Assembly: GCF_050624435.1 (NCBI RefSeq)
Contig: NC_134541.1
Span: 5,157,983 to 5,221,982, forward strand
Length of the DNA stretch: 64,000 nt
Direction: 5' to 3'
From: Tenrec ecaudatus
Taxonomy: Eukaryota > Chordata > Mammalia > Afrosoricida > Tenrecidae
The notes under the pieces: generated by a model
The model's input: the letters and a program-made list of their open reading frames with translations, nothing else
Databases searched by the model: none
What the model was told of the DNA's origin: nothing
Shown: in pieces, positions 34,040 through 44,483 of the stretch
How the letters are laid out: each line of letters begins with the position of its first letter
How positions within the stretch are numbered: the stretch's first letter is position 1
Made by a program: the position numbers and the translations under genes

Positions 34040-34250
34040 TTGCACACCCACGGCCGTCAAGCCGATGTCAGCTCCTAGTGGCCCTGGAGGGCAGAGCAGA
34101 ACTGCCCCCTTGAGTGGTCAAGGCCGCCGTCTTTGCAGACAAGACTCTCACACCTTGCTCCCCCAGAGTGGCTGGTGGGCTCAGACTGCTGACCTTGCCA
34201 GTTAGGGGCCGAGTGCTTAAGCACAGCACCACTAGGGACCCTCCGGGTAA
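34040..34250 (-). repeat. AfroSINE
   Basis: CACGGCCGTCAAGCCGATGTC, GCTGACCTTGCCAGTTAGGGG and head CACAGCACCACTAGGGACCC. Confidence 0.82.
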
Positions 34251-34814
34251 AGCCGAGTCGCTGGTCAGCATTGGGGTTGTCCCACGCTTGGCTGCTGTCC
34301 ATCATGCTGCTGTGGCCCTTCACGTGCAAGTTCTCGTGTGGACGTGTTTTCGTCTCTTGACGACGTCTGTGAGAGTGCAACCGCTGAGTCATATAGAGAC
34401 TCTATGTATAACTCACCGTCTGAGGCTCCGCCGGCTGCGCAGAGTCCCCGCCAACACGTGTTCTTGCCTGACTTTTCCATCTCAGACCTGCTAGTGGGTT
34501 TGATTTGCCTGTTAATGGCAAAGCTTGCAAACTGGTCTGAAGTCTCACAGCAGCCAGCCAGATGGTAGGCTCACGGGAAGATGTGAGAACCCCGGAAAGG
34601 AAAAGGGTCCCCACCTCCCCCACTTTCTTCCAGCTCTACTCGGGAGGAGATCAATGAAGAATCATCAAACCCCGAAAGAGGAGACAGACTGCGACAACTT
34701 GTTTTTCCGTGGAGGGCAGTGTGTGTCTTAGAGGCTGAGGAAACTCACCGGGGAAACAGAGGGAAGTAGACACGTGGAGACCCAGTTCACAAATTAAGGG
34801 AATAAGCCTGTTGT
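34251..34814. other. Unassigned sequence
   Basis: A possible SINE scrap at 34480-34560 (CTAGTGGGTTTGATTTGCC). No gene; an ORF of 126 codons (34114-34494) straddles the SINE and is rejected as coding. Confidence 0.35.
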
Positions 34815-34985
34815 GGGTCGGGGCTGTCAAGCCAATTCCCACTGACCATGACCCTGAGTGGGAACTGGCCGAGCTGCCCCATAACGTTTTCTGGGCAGGA
34901 ATCTCTCTAGGAGCCAATTGTCAGGTCTGGTTCCTTTGACCCCGTCGTTGTGGGGGGGGGCTTGAACTGCCATCCTTTGGATGAG
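34815..34985 (-). repeat. AfroSINE, decayed
   Basis: GTCAAGCCAATTCCCACTGACC and CCCTGAGTGGGAACTGG-like 3' segment; the head is replaced by a G run. Confidence 0.6.
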
Positions 34986-35867
34986 TGAGCTCTTCTTGGC
35001 TTTTTTTTAATGCGGCCGAGTTGCCCGCATTCGGGGAAATCGCAGGGTCAGCACACCCGCAGTGCACTGGGTGAGCCTCGCCCTGGGAAAACCACCTTCC
35101 TGACCACGGTGGCTCTCCTGCCAGGTTAGGATCTCCTTGGCTTTCAAAAAGCCTTTCTTCGTGAATTGGGCGAAAGGCTATGGTTGACCGGTGTTCCGGT
35201 CAATGATTCCCACACGTCTTGATTGATTGCGACCCTGTCAACGTACCAGCACATAACCCGCTTCCTCCCTGGGTTCCTGTTTCTGTCCCTGCTCTCCTAG
35301 CCCTTCCAGACGTCAGCTGCGTGGGAATGATGCCCTTTTGCTCTCAAATGATTGGCTGTTCTAAGGAGTGTGTCCCTCCCTGGGGTTACTGCTCCTGCTG
35401 AGCCATGGGAGGGGGAGTTCATTTCCGGACCTGGGTTGGGGGGTGACTGAGGTCCAGTATCTTGGGGGCTTCCACCCCTCTCCATCTGACCAGCAAGCCC
35501 AGTTTCTGTTAGTCTATTTGTATCATTTTTATTTTTGTTCTCAAATGTCCTTCCACTCTATCCAGGACCCTCTAATGTGATGGGTTTCATTCTTCTGGTG
35601 TCAGGGTGTGGAGAGAGACCAATGTCCACATGGTCCATTTGTCCACAGGAACAAGCCCAGTTTCCCTAAGCCTCTGATTTCCATCACTCTCTGTTCCTCT
35701 GGACAGATGGCTGCTCGTGAACTTTGAAGATTCAGATCACTGATCACCAAAGTAGGAGGTAGAACACTGTCCCTGGGAACTACGTTATGCCAACAGACCC
35801 CCCGTGTCCCCAGAGACCACGGTCTGTGAGCTCTTAATTTCCTGAAACAAAAATGTAAAAAAAAAAA
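34986..35867. other. Unassigned sequence
   Basis: About 0.9 kb without recognisable repeats or coding features. Confidence 0.35.
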
Positions 35868-36075
35868 ATCTCACTGCCATCAAGGCGAGTTCAACTCATA
35901 GCCACCCTATGAGGACATCAGAGAACTGCCTCTGACTCACAGCTGTAAATTTCCAAGCCTGTAAATCTTCACAGAGCCAGAAAGCCTCATCTTTTTCCAG
36001 TACAGCATCTGGTGGTCTTGAACCACAGACCTTGTGGTTAGCAAGCCAATTCAGAACCCACGAGGCTATAACCAA
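35868..36075 (-). repeat. AfroSINE
   Basis: A-rich tail at 35857-35868, CTGCCATCAAGGCGAGTTC, GCATCTGGTGGTCTTGAACC and GACCTTGTGGTTAGCAAGCC. Confidence 0.88.
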
Positions 36076-36091
36076 CCAACCCAACCACCCA

Positions 36092-36296
36092 TACTACCAT
36101 AGAGTCGACCCGAACTCTTTGTGGCCCTGTAGGACAGGGTTGAACTTCCCGGTGAGTTTCTGAGACTGTAACTCTAGACGGGAGTGGAAAGCCGGTCTTT
36201 CTCCCGAGGAGCCGCTGGTGGTTTCCCACTGCCGACCTTGCCGTTGGCAGAGCCCACTGCGCAGCCACTGCCCACTGGGGCTCCTGCAACACAACC
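36092..36296 (-). repeat. AfroSINE
   Basis: ACCATAGAGTCGACCCGAAC, GAGTTTCTGAGACTGTAAC and GAGCCGCTGGTGGTTTCCC; complete to CACTGGGGCTCC. Confidence 0.9.
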
Positions 36297-36334
36297 AGCA
36301 TCCCATAAACACCCAGCACAGCCTGTTTAGTTCT

Positions 36335-36462
36335 GACCCATAACATGGGTCTGTGGGAGTAGATGGCCGGGTCTTTCTCCCCTAGAGTGGCCGGTGGATT
36401 TGAGCTACTGACCTTTTGGTTAGCAGTCTCCAGCTTAACCGCTGGGCCGTTAGGGCTCCTTC
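36335..36462 (-). repeat. AfroSINE 5' half
   Basis: GTGGGAGTAGATGGCCGGG then GACCTTTTGGTTAGCAGTC and CGCTGGGCCGTTAGGGCTCC. Confidence 0.8.
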
Positions 36463-36892
36463 AGAAACAGACACAGGGGTTTTCAATCCAGGTGGCACCC
36501 CAGGCTCCCTGGATGCTCACGCCTTCTGCTTCAGGCTTGGATGCCATCGGGCGGGGAGAGACCACATGGGATGCTGTTGAGGGTCCCCTGGGTTCCGGGG
36601 CTCAGTCAGACTGAGAATCTCCACTAGCTGGGATTCTCGGGCAGGGCTGCCAAGACCGCCCCAGCGCTGGGTGGTGTTCTGGGAAGTGGCCAGGTGGATT
36701 ACACAGTGGACGTCTGTTGAGTTTAGAGCCAGCAGAAAGGGATCGGTTCTGGCCCATGGAGGTCCTGAGATCTCAGAACCAGGGTGAGCAGAGCTGCCAG
36801 CTGCTAGCACCAAGGGCCAGCAGGACGGACAGGCACTTTCTCAGGCTGGGGCAGTGGCCACAAGAATCCTATCAATGCAGACCTGAGCGCCT
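36463..36892. other. Unassigned sequence
   Basis: No repeat or gene seen. Confidence 0.3.
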
Positions 36893-37062
36893 CCAGCCGC
36901 CCTGATGGTGTGGGCTCCTTGGCTGCCAACAGAAAGGCGTGTGGTTCAAAACCACCCGCCAGGCTCTCCGTGGAGAGAGATGTGTCCTTTAAACCCCTTA
37001 GCGACTCTCAGTAACGCGGGACTGCTGACTCAGAGTAAGCATGACAGCAACGAGGCAAAAAG
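36893..37062 (+). repeat. AfroSINE
   Basis: Head CGCCCTGATGGTGTGGGC, GTGTGGTTCAAAACCACCC, tail GCATGACAGCAACGAGGC. Confidence 0.75.
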
Positions 37063-37084
37063 AAAACATGGGTCCCTTGCTCAC

Positions 37085-37160
37085 ACAGGAGTCCAGGTGA
37101 TGCCGGGGTGATGCGGTGATCTTCCAAACAAAAGGTCAGCGGTCCCAAGTTCGAGTGTGT
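37085..37160 (+). repeat. AfroSINE 5' end
   Basis: GGAGTCCAGGTGATGCCGGGG to GGTCAGCGGTCCCAAGTTCG, cut by the next copy. Confidence 0.65.
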
Positions 37161-37365
37161 AAAGATGGACCCAGTGTCATCGAGTCAGTGCCATGCTCAG
37201 CAGCCCCAAGAGGCAGAGCAGCACGTCCCTGCGACCTCCAGCCTTCATCTTCTTGATGGCAGTTGAAGCCTCATCTCTCTTTCACAGAGCGGTGGTGGGT
37301 GTGAACCACTGGCCCTTTGGTCAGCACTTCCAGTGCTTAACCACTGCACCACCAGAGCTCCAGTC
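37161..37365 (-). repeat. AfroSINE
   Basis: CATCGAGTCAGTGCCATGC (37179-37197) to CTTAACCACTGCACCACCAG and AGCTCC; it faces the plus-strand SINE end, giving a small inverted pair. Confidence 0.88.
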
Positions 37366-37387
37366 TTAAAAACATAAGCGCTTAAGT

Positions 37388-37577
37388 GAGCGGTTATCAA
37401 CCTGTGGGTCGCCATCCCTTTTGGGGTCAAACGACCCTGTCACAGGGGTCGCCTGACTCATTTCAGTAGCAAATGACAGTGCTGAAGTAGCAACAAAAAT
37501 AGTGTTATGGTTGGGGTCACCACCACACGAGGACCTGTATGAAAGGGTCACGGCGTGAGGAAGGTGGAGAACCACTG
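37388..37577 (+). mobile_element. SPIN-type hAT transposon (non-autonomous)
   Basis: 190 bp with hAT-type terminal inverted repeats GAGCGGTTATCAACC and GGTGGAGAACCACTG (complement CAGTGGTTCTCCACC). The interior is collinear with the SPIN non-autonomous element: CAACCTGTGGGTCGCC, GTCACAGGGGTCGCCTGA, AAGTAGCAACAAAAATAG and TATGGTTGGGGTCACCACCAC. About 30-35 internal bases are missing relative to the form I remember. Flanks GCTTAAGT (37380-37387) and GCCTAGGA (37578-37585) agree at 5 of 8 bases around a central TA, a plausible eroded 8-bp target duplication. Confidence 0.85.
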
Positions 37578-37674
37578 GCCTAGGAAATCCTATGGTCCGC
37601 TCTCCTGTCACCTGGGATCATCGCTGTGAGTCAGAACCAGCAGCAGTCCCTCCGGCTCCTCCCTGAGACCTGGC

Positions 37675-37770
37675 TTGTCCAGGTGCTTCATCCATGTTGC
37701 ACTCAGAGGAAGCAGATGCTCAGAGAGGGTCGGTGACTTGCCTGAGGTCACACAGCCTGTTGGGCATGCA
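37675..37770 (+). repeat. MIR
   Basis: CAGAGAGGGTCGGTGACTTGCC then TGAGGTCACACAGCC, the MIR core; the 3' part is lost. Confidence 0.75.
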
Positions 37771-38699
37771 CCCCTGGTTGTCCAGAAGCTGGTATGGGGA
37801 AGACAGCATGGGAGTCAGGATGGTGGCTTGCCAGGCAGCCCCCCAGGGGTGGCAGGAGCTGGGCAGACCTCAGCAACCATGCCCCCTCTCTGCTTGTGAG
37901 AGATGGGGTCACACAGGCTGAGCAGCAGCCAGAGCCTTACCCATACAGGGGTCAGGTTATCCTGGTATGGGCTGGCACAGGGCCAAGGGCACCACTGCTA
38001 GCATGGGATGGCATGGAAGCCTGGGACCGGTGGGCTGGGATCCCCAGGGTGGGTCTGTGCAGGAGGGGGCGAGAAGAGCCAACCAGAGTCCCCAGCGGGT
38101 CCCCCCCAGATTCAATCCTACGATGCCGGCCCGCCCTGGGCCCACCTGCTTCATCCCAGGTGTCTGCAACAGAAAGCAGCCCAGCGGCTCCGAAAGAAAA
38201 CATGAGACGAATACAGAGGAGTGAGTGACGATGGCAGCCTAGATAAGGGGCTGAGGCCTGGTGGGTGACCTTTGAGCAAGGGCACGAGGCCAAGAAGTAG
38301 CCGCTGAGTTTGAGGGGCAGCTCCCAAGAGCATTGGGGAAGCTGCAGGTCCCCGTCCCGGGTCCGTGGAGGCTTCAGCAAAGAGCTAGGATTTGACTCCT
38401 GGGCAGTGGGGAGCCCCAGGGGGCTACAGCATTCTTGGGGCTGCCTTTACAAACACACAGGCAAGGAAACCGCATGCTTGAGCCCCCCCACCTGAGAGAC
38501 CCAGATCAGTGCAGGCAAGGCAGTGAACTCAATGTTACTATTGGTTCACACACAGATGGGAAATCAGATACCCAAACACTGAGTTCGCTTTCTAATTCCT
38601 TCTCAGCTGCAAACAGTATAGAATCATGCTAAGAACCAAGTCAGATGCTCCTGCAGTCCTGCTGCTGTAACACCTGGTCACTGCCCTTGCTCTGCTGGT
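37771..38699. other. Unassigned sequence
   Basis: GC-rich, with multiple overlapping open frames (to 144 codons) and no recognised protein or repeat. Confidence 0.35.
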
Positions 38700-38890
38700 G
38701 TTGTAGGGAGCTTGGTGACATCGTGGTGGCGGGATGGGCTGCAAACCACCAGTTGGATGGTTCAAAACCACCAGCCACTCCATGGGAGCAAGATGAGGCT
38801 TTCCACTCCCACAAAAGACTACGATCTCAGAAACCCACATAAGGTCACTCTGACGCGGAGTGGACTTGATGGCAGTGAGTTCGGTGGTTG
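38700..38890 (+). repeat. AfroSINE
   Basis: Head GGGAGCTTGGTGACATCGTGG, GATGGTTCAAAACCACCAGCC and GACTTGATGGCAGTGAGTTCG. Confidence 0.92.
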
Positions 38891-38892
38891 GG

Positions 38893-39080
38893 TTTGGTGG
38901 TGCTGTCTGACACAGGCCAGACTCCTATCCAGTGTTGACAGTTCAAAACCACCAGCCGCTCGGAGGGAGAAAGTTGAGGCTCACTGCTTCTATGAAGATT
39001 GATAGCCTTAGAAACCCTATGGGGTCACCATGAGCTGGCATCAGCTCAAAGACTGCCGTGGGTTGGGTTTAGGGGACAGA
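38893..39080 (+). repeat. AfroSINE
   Basis: GTTGACAGTTCAAAACCACC (38934-38953), GCCTTAGAAACCCTATGGGG and a GGGTTGGGTTTAGGGG tail; tandem with the previous copy. Confidence 0.9.
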
Positions 39081-39682
39081 TGGATCGACGCCTTGGCTCA
39101 TGCGCAGGGATGAGTGTGCCGGTGGTACTGGGCCGTGCATGGGGTGGCTGGGTCCAGACCTCCCAGGTGGTACCTCGCAGGAACAGATTGTTGTAATACA
39201 TTTCTTTGTTTTAGATGTTTTCCAAAAGTGTTATGTGATTATTTTAGGGGGGAAACAACAACAACAATTAAAAAAAATACTCTCCTTCCTCCCAGAGGTC
39301 CCCATGGCTGGGGCCCGGGAAGCCAGCAGGAGGCACTGGGACCAGGCTCGGCTGTCTGGCAGGTGGGAGGTGGGAGGAGAGGGGGTTTGCCCATCACTGG
39401 TCTCCAGGTGGCTGTGCACCCCATGTATAACCAGGGCTTGGGGTAGAGCAGGCGGGAGGGGGACTGATAAGCAGAGCTGGGCACTTATCGGCCCAAAGCA
39501 GGCGGCCCTGGGGGTATCTGAGGGGCCAGGTACCTGCCTGTGCCCATGCCGGCACACCATTCAGTGGCTCCCTGGCCCAGTACCCAGGGATCCTGGGTCT
39601 CCATTTACGTCTCTAGGGGACAAACACCAGAGTGACTCAGCAGCCAGGGTTTGGGGTGTGAGGAGGACACGCCCAGGCTAGC

Positions 39683-39685
<3 letters not shown>

Positions 39686-39761
<76 letters not shown>

Positions 39762-39784
39762 TGTGTGTGTGTGTGTGTGTGTGT
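39686..39784. repeat. (GA)n(TG)n compound microsatellite
   Basis: About 37 GA units followed by about 13 TG units. Confidence 0.97.
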
Positions 39785-40139
39785 CTGACATGGGCTCTTC
39801 ACACACTCGAAGGCGGGCTCAGGCCGTCGTCTCTCAGCTCCACACCACGGCTCCTTCAGCTTCTGCTGGCAGCGGCTGGGACAGGGAGGTCACCCCAAGC
39901 ACCTTACGCCATAACTCTCTTGGCCACAGCCCTGGGAAGTGGACCTGGGGCTACTGACCCCCCCTACAGGTGACATGGGGATGCTGAGGCAATGACAGGA
40001 CAGTGGGGTGGCTGGCCTTCCGACAGGTCCCACCCTAACATGCTGGGGTCTGCCTGCTGAAGGATGCACGGGGTGGGCGGGGCAGCTGAGTGCTGACCAG
40101 GACATCAGGAGGTCCCGAAGCCAGAGGCCGACATGGCCT

Positions 40140-40240
40140 GTGATGTCAGGCAGATCTGGGTCCACTACTCCATACACATAACCCCTGGCCCCGCCGAGCC
40201 TCCGTTTCCCCTGCACAAAACCGGTCACTGGCACGTGCAG
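40140..40240 (-). repeat. MIR
   Basis: Reverse MIR core: GATCTGGGTCCACTACTCC and CCTCCGTTTCCCCTGCAC. Confidence 0.55.
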
Positions 40241-41599
40241 GCCTGCACAGGGAAGTACATCACTGCAATGTAACTCCCCCTCCCCAGGGCACCCCCCAGC
40301 ACCCCCTTCAAGGCCCCTGGAGCTGCCCGCCCTAGGCATCTGGTTGGCCAAACCCTGAAAACACCAATGAGGCAGGAGGTCACCCCCGGAGTGACCTCAG
40401 ATGAACCCTCTGACCTCACCTTCCCCGTCCGTCTATTGGTCATACTGATGACAGGCCCTGGACAGGGGGCCGAGATGCTAATGCAGCCAGCTGAGCAGAC
40501 GTGGTCATCAAGCTCACGGGAAGTGGGGAAGGATGGCTGCACAGGGCCCCAAGCATGGACACCGGCAGGGCCTGGGGCAGGATCCGCCAGTCATGGGCAT
40601 AGCAGTCACCCCTGCCTTCTTCCTTTGGGTCAGAGTGCTTGCTTACTGTGTCCTGGGTAACAACATCCCCAGCTAGACCCCTGCCTGCCCCACTCCCTTC
40701 AGAGAGCTGGTGGTGTGCGTCCCTCCTCAGCCAGGGAGCTGGGAGAGGGAGGTTAGATGTGACTTCTAGGAAACTCCTTGGGATGATTCAGCAGGCGGTC
40801 CTCCTAGCCCCGCCCCGCTTCCTCCTGCAGCCCCAAACTCAGGGTGGCTGGAGCTCCTGCGGCCACTACCACTGCCAGGCCTTGTCAAGGAGAAGCCAGG
40901 CAGGGGGATGGGGCCACAGAAGACAGGAGCAGCTGGAGCCTCAGCAGACCCAGGGTGCTCTCATCCAAGTCCTGCATGCCTTCCAGAAACGTCTCTCCCG
41001 GGAGAAGAAAAAGGAACGGGACGTGCAACCAGTCCTCTGGGGTGTCTGGGCAGTCCTAAATAGTTCGGACCCTCTGAGGTGACACGCTGACTCGAGGTCC
41101 CAAGTGACAGAAAGCCAATGCTGAGTGGACTGAAGCAAAAGATAGAAGGCAGCCCTGGGTGTAGAAAGGTCCAGGGTCAGCTTCAGGCATGGCTGGATCA
41201 AGGCCCCACCCCCTTTGCCTACTGCATCCTCAGCTCCACTCCGTGAGCAGCGGCATGCTCAGTCCACCCCTGCAGCTGCCCAGCAGGGAAAGGCGCTACT
41301 TTCTCAGACTTCCCAGACTGGCTCTCCTTGACCCATGCTGGGCCACCTGTCCACCCTTGAGCCAATGCCTGGATCACAGCGCCTGCCCCCGAACCCATCT
41401 GCTTGTATGTGTGGGGGGGTGTTCCATGTGTTTGCGAGTGCATACTGCGTGTGGACATCCTCTACTCAGCTTCTGCATGTGACCCCGCGTGTGTCTCTAG
41501 CCGGGCAGGTATGTGTCTGTGTGCATACATGGCTGGCACCTGTGTGGCGATGAGGGTGTGCGCACCTGGGTGTGTGGAGGCGTCCGTGCGTACTGCAGG

Positions 41600-41760
41600 G
41601 GTTGGTCAACCCAACTACTCTCTGAAAGATCGGCAGTTCAAATCTGCAGTGGCAAAGCTGGACCACTGGCAGGCTCCGCAGCCCACAGGGGCTGTTCTCA
41701 GTCCTGTTGGGCCACCGGGAGTCGGTCCACCAGGCAATGGGTTTGGTTGTTTTGGTGTTT
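41600..41760 (+). repeat. AfroSINE, decayed
   Basis: GATCGGCAGTTCAAATCTGC, CAGCCCACAGGGGCTGTTC and the GGGTTTGGTTG tail. Confidence 0.75.
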
Positions 41761-43030
41761 GTGTCTGTGAGTACGTGCATCCGTCTATGCCACTGTGTGT
41801 GTGTGTCCCTGTGTTAGTGTGTGTACATGCCAAGTTTAGACGTGGTCTGTCCCTCTGGGTGTGGTAGGATGTGTGTATAAGCAAATAGCTGTGTGTGTGT
41901 GTCCCTCAGGGTGCACAGGGCGAGGCGGACAGGCAAGGCCCAGGCAAGTGGAAGGAGCTTCATCTGCGGCCCCCCCTGCCTCCCCCCCACCCCCAGGCTT
42001 CCCTTGAGCTCCCTTGCTCTCTGCACATCTGCTTACACCAGCCTCTGCCATGGGCCAACTGAGACCCCTCACAGCCAAGGTTCAGGAGGTGGGGGTGCCA
42101 GGCTCCCCCAGACAGGTCAAGCGGGGCAGGGCCAGGTCCCCTCACCTGTGAAGTTAGGACACAGCCATCCCCATCCCATGAGGACTGTGCAGACCCAGCC
42201 CACAGCCCTGACCTGGTCCCTGCTCTACTCAGCGCAGGGGGCAGGGGGTGAGCTGGCAAAGTCCTGCTCCCCACCGTGCAGACCCTCAGGCCGGGCAGGG
42301 ATGTTTTTCAGTCTGAGACTGTCCCCGCCCAGAGTGACAGGAAATGTGCAGGCCTGGGTGCCTGCCTGATAACCGGGGGCCCCTCGCCCCTCCCGGCCAG
42401 ACTCTTATCAGCTGCTGCAAACACCCTCTCTGGACTGGGAGCCTGATGCTTCCCAATGCAGGGCTGGGGAGGGGACGCTGGAAGGATGATTGAGCGGGGG
42501 GGGGGGGGGGGGTAGGGGGGGTGGTGTTGATCCCTGGTGCAAGGTGCTGACTCAGCAGGAGATCCTGCCCCTTTCCAGGCCTGGGTCCGAGGGAGTCTCA
42601 CCAGCCTCCATGCGACAGAAAAAGCCTGGTAGAAAGCAGAGGGCACTCACAGGACAGGGCACCCCTCAGTCCCTGCAGCCCCACCGTCTCCTCATTTGTC
42701 TCTCTCCTAGCAGCGCTGGCCCGGGGACCCACAGCAGGAGCCACACAAGGCCCAGTGGACAAACACCCCTTGATGAGCGAGTGGCCTGGGTGGCACTCCC
42801 CAGGAAGCCCCACCTTACAGGCTGGCAGCACCCAAGGGGTGGGGTACTGGCCCGCCTGCCCTGTCCCCCCAGAAGCCCGCTGTGGCTGCAGCCAGCAGGT
42901 GCTCATGGAAAGGAGGGGTTAGCCTGGCTTGTGACACAGGAGGCAGATTCTAGGGGACAGGGACTGGACCCGATTCCTGAGAGGGGTGGGGAGATGGAAG
43001 GTTCCACTGTGGGAGAAACATGACACCCAT
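41761..43030. other. 3' flank of RBM38, unique with GATA/E-box motifs
   Basis: TG-rich imperfect repeat at about 41755-41910, a 17-G homopolymer (42496-42512), and GATA and overlapping E-box motifs (42367-42414). No gene recognised; open frames reflect GC content. Confidence 0.4.
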
Positions 43031-44182
43031 TTTTTTTCATAAGGAAATGTTTTATTTCATCATCAGAACATTCTAATAAAAATATATTAGCGGCCTTCAT
43101 TTCCTGGGACTTCGCACCAGTGGGGCACATGCTTGCTCCCTGAGGCCCCCTGCCCTCATGAGGTAGGTCTAAGAATACTCCCAGCTCCCTGCAGCCCTGC
43201 CTGCGGGGACCCCTCCCCTGTTCCCACACACCCCCTAGCTGAGCCCCAGCTGCTTGTGGAGCCTCTGGCCTGCCCACACAGCGGGGTCCTGCCCTGCCAC
43301 AGCTCTTACTGCGAACAGCGGGTAAATGGCGAGGACCCCCACCCTCCTGCCAGGAGCCAGCCAGGTCCAGACCCTTAGGAGGGTCCCCACCTGCTTCCTT
43401 CTGCTTCCCCATGTGCTGGAGCCAGTGGCTGGGGGCAAGCACCAGGAGGACTTGGAGACAGTGCCTACCTGCCGGGGGAGGACACATGGAGCTGACACCG
43501 AAGCTGGCATCACCAGGCAGCGGCAGCTGGGGCATCGGGGACATATGGGAACCTCCTTGGTGAGGCTCCCCACGCTGGAGGCTCCAGCCAGCAGATACTT
43601 TGTCATGCTGAAATCTGGTTGCTGTCTTCTGGGGCGAGTGCGACTCTTGGTGTCAATAGGTTTTGGATCCATGGTGACTAGGAGTCTCCGTTTAAACACT
43701 AGACCGAACACTTGAAATCACCTTCATAGCAAAATTACGGTTAAAAAAAAAACAAAACAAAACTGCAGTGCTTCGACTGAACAGGGCTTCCAGCTGGCGC
43801 CCCGAAGCCAGTAGTCCTCGGGCCCCGGGGCGGTCGTGGAGAAGGGTGTGCGTGGACCCTCAGCTCTCAGCTTGTGCGTCTGTCTCCAGCCAGCCTCTCT
43901 AAGGCTTCCGGGGAGTAAGGCACCTCTGTGCATGGATCTGGGAAGGTCTGGCGGCCCCGGTGGGGGAAGAAATGGAAACGTGTGGGTGTCAGTGTGCGGA
44001 GGGAATAGGCTGAGGGCTGGGAAAGAAGCCAGGTGGGGGAGGAGTCGGAGTTATATCCTTAAATAACTTCAGTCTTTCCTAAATCCTTTCCTGTGACCCG
44101 ATGTGTCACAGAGCAGGACAAAGTCTCTTGGGGCTCCCCTGGGTTCTCGGGGAGCACAGGGACTAGGACGCCCCAAGCACCC
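43031..44182 (-). other. RBM38: RBM38 3' untranslated region
   Basis: About 1.15 kb between the stop codon and the distal poly(A) signal, without SINE or LINE insertions, as expected for a retained UTR. It contains one AUUUA pentamer (44060-44064 on the complement) and an A/T-rich tract near 43731-43760. The 3' end is inferred from the signal only. An open frame of 158 codons (43711-43235) lies inside it and is probably fortuitous. Confidence 0.75.
43051..43056 (-). terminator. RBM38: RBM38 polyadenylation signal AATAAA
   Basis: The complement reads AATAAA within an A/T-rich 3' end (43030-43092). It is followed after 14-20 nt by an A-rich run at 43031-43037 that could lie at the cleavage site. 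It is the first canonical signal seen downstream of the stop codon. Confidence 0.7.
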
Positions 44183-44483
44183 TCACTGCAGCCGGTCGGA
44201 CTGTAGTTGTGGCTGGTATTGCACATAGGTGGTGCCTCCAGGGGTCGCAGCCGACAGGGTCTGGGGCACAGCTGCCGGGTAGCTGTAGCCCACGAAGCTG
44301 GTGGTGGTGGTGGCGGCGGCGGGTGAGGTGGAGAATGGGTCGTAGGGGGCCGGTGGGTACGGGGTGTAGGCAGGGCTGGCCGGTGTGTACTCGATGTACG
44401 GCGAGGGCAGCGAGGGGACGGGCGCTGGGACCACCACGCTGGGCTGCAGGATGGCTGGCGGGTAGATGTAGTGGGGCATCAGC
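44183..44483 (-). CDS. RBM38: RBM38 coding exon 4 (C-terminal region and stop)
   Basis: Acceptor CACAG precedes G-CTG-ATG, completing Gly139; 99 further codons and TGA (44185-44183) follow. It encodes the PHYIYPPAI start, the [12 protein letters not shown] block and the [13 protein letters not shown] block, which are strongly RBM38-like. Relative to human there is a change between the last two blocks (YDPFSTSP instead of a longer tyrosine-rich stretch) and an ACC-repeat-encoded Thr4. Confidence 0.95.

Larger units (their letters stand above)
39081..41599. other. Unique sequence with GATA pair and microsatellite
   Basis: 2.5 kb holding a facing GATA pair (39465-39489), the GA/TG microsatellite (39686-39784) and a MIR in reverse at about 40140-40240 (CTCCGTTTCCCCTGCACAAAA). 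Remaining sequence is unassigned; no gene. Confidence 0.4.

Noticed and set aside
39686-39784. Regular repeats suggesting a CRISPR-like array
   Set aside because: Simple GA/TG dinucleotide repeat without spacers in a mammalian genome.
1-43030. Exons of the neighbouring CTCFL gene expected on this side of RBM38 by human synteny
   Set aside because: No zinc-finger or other CTCFL-like coding sequence seen; in human the gene lies tens of kilobases further away.
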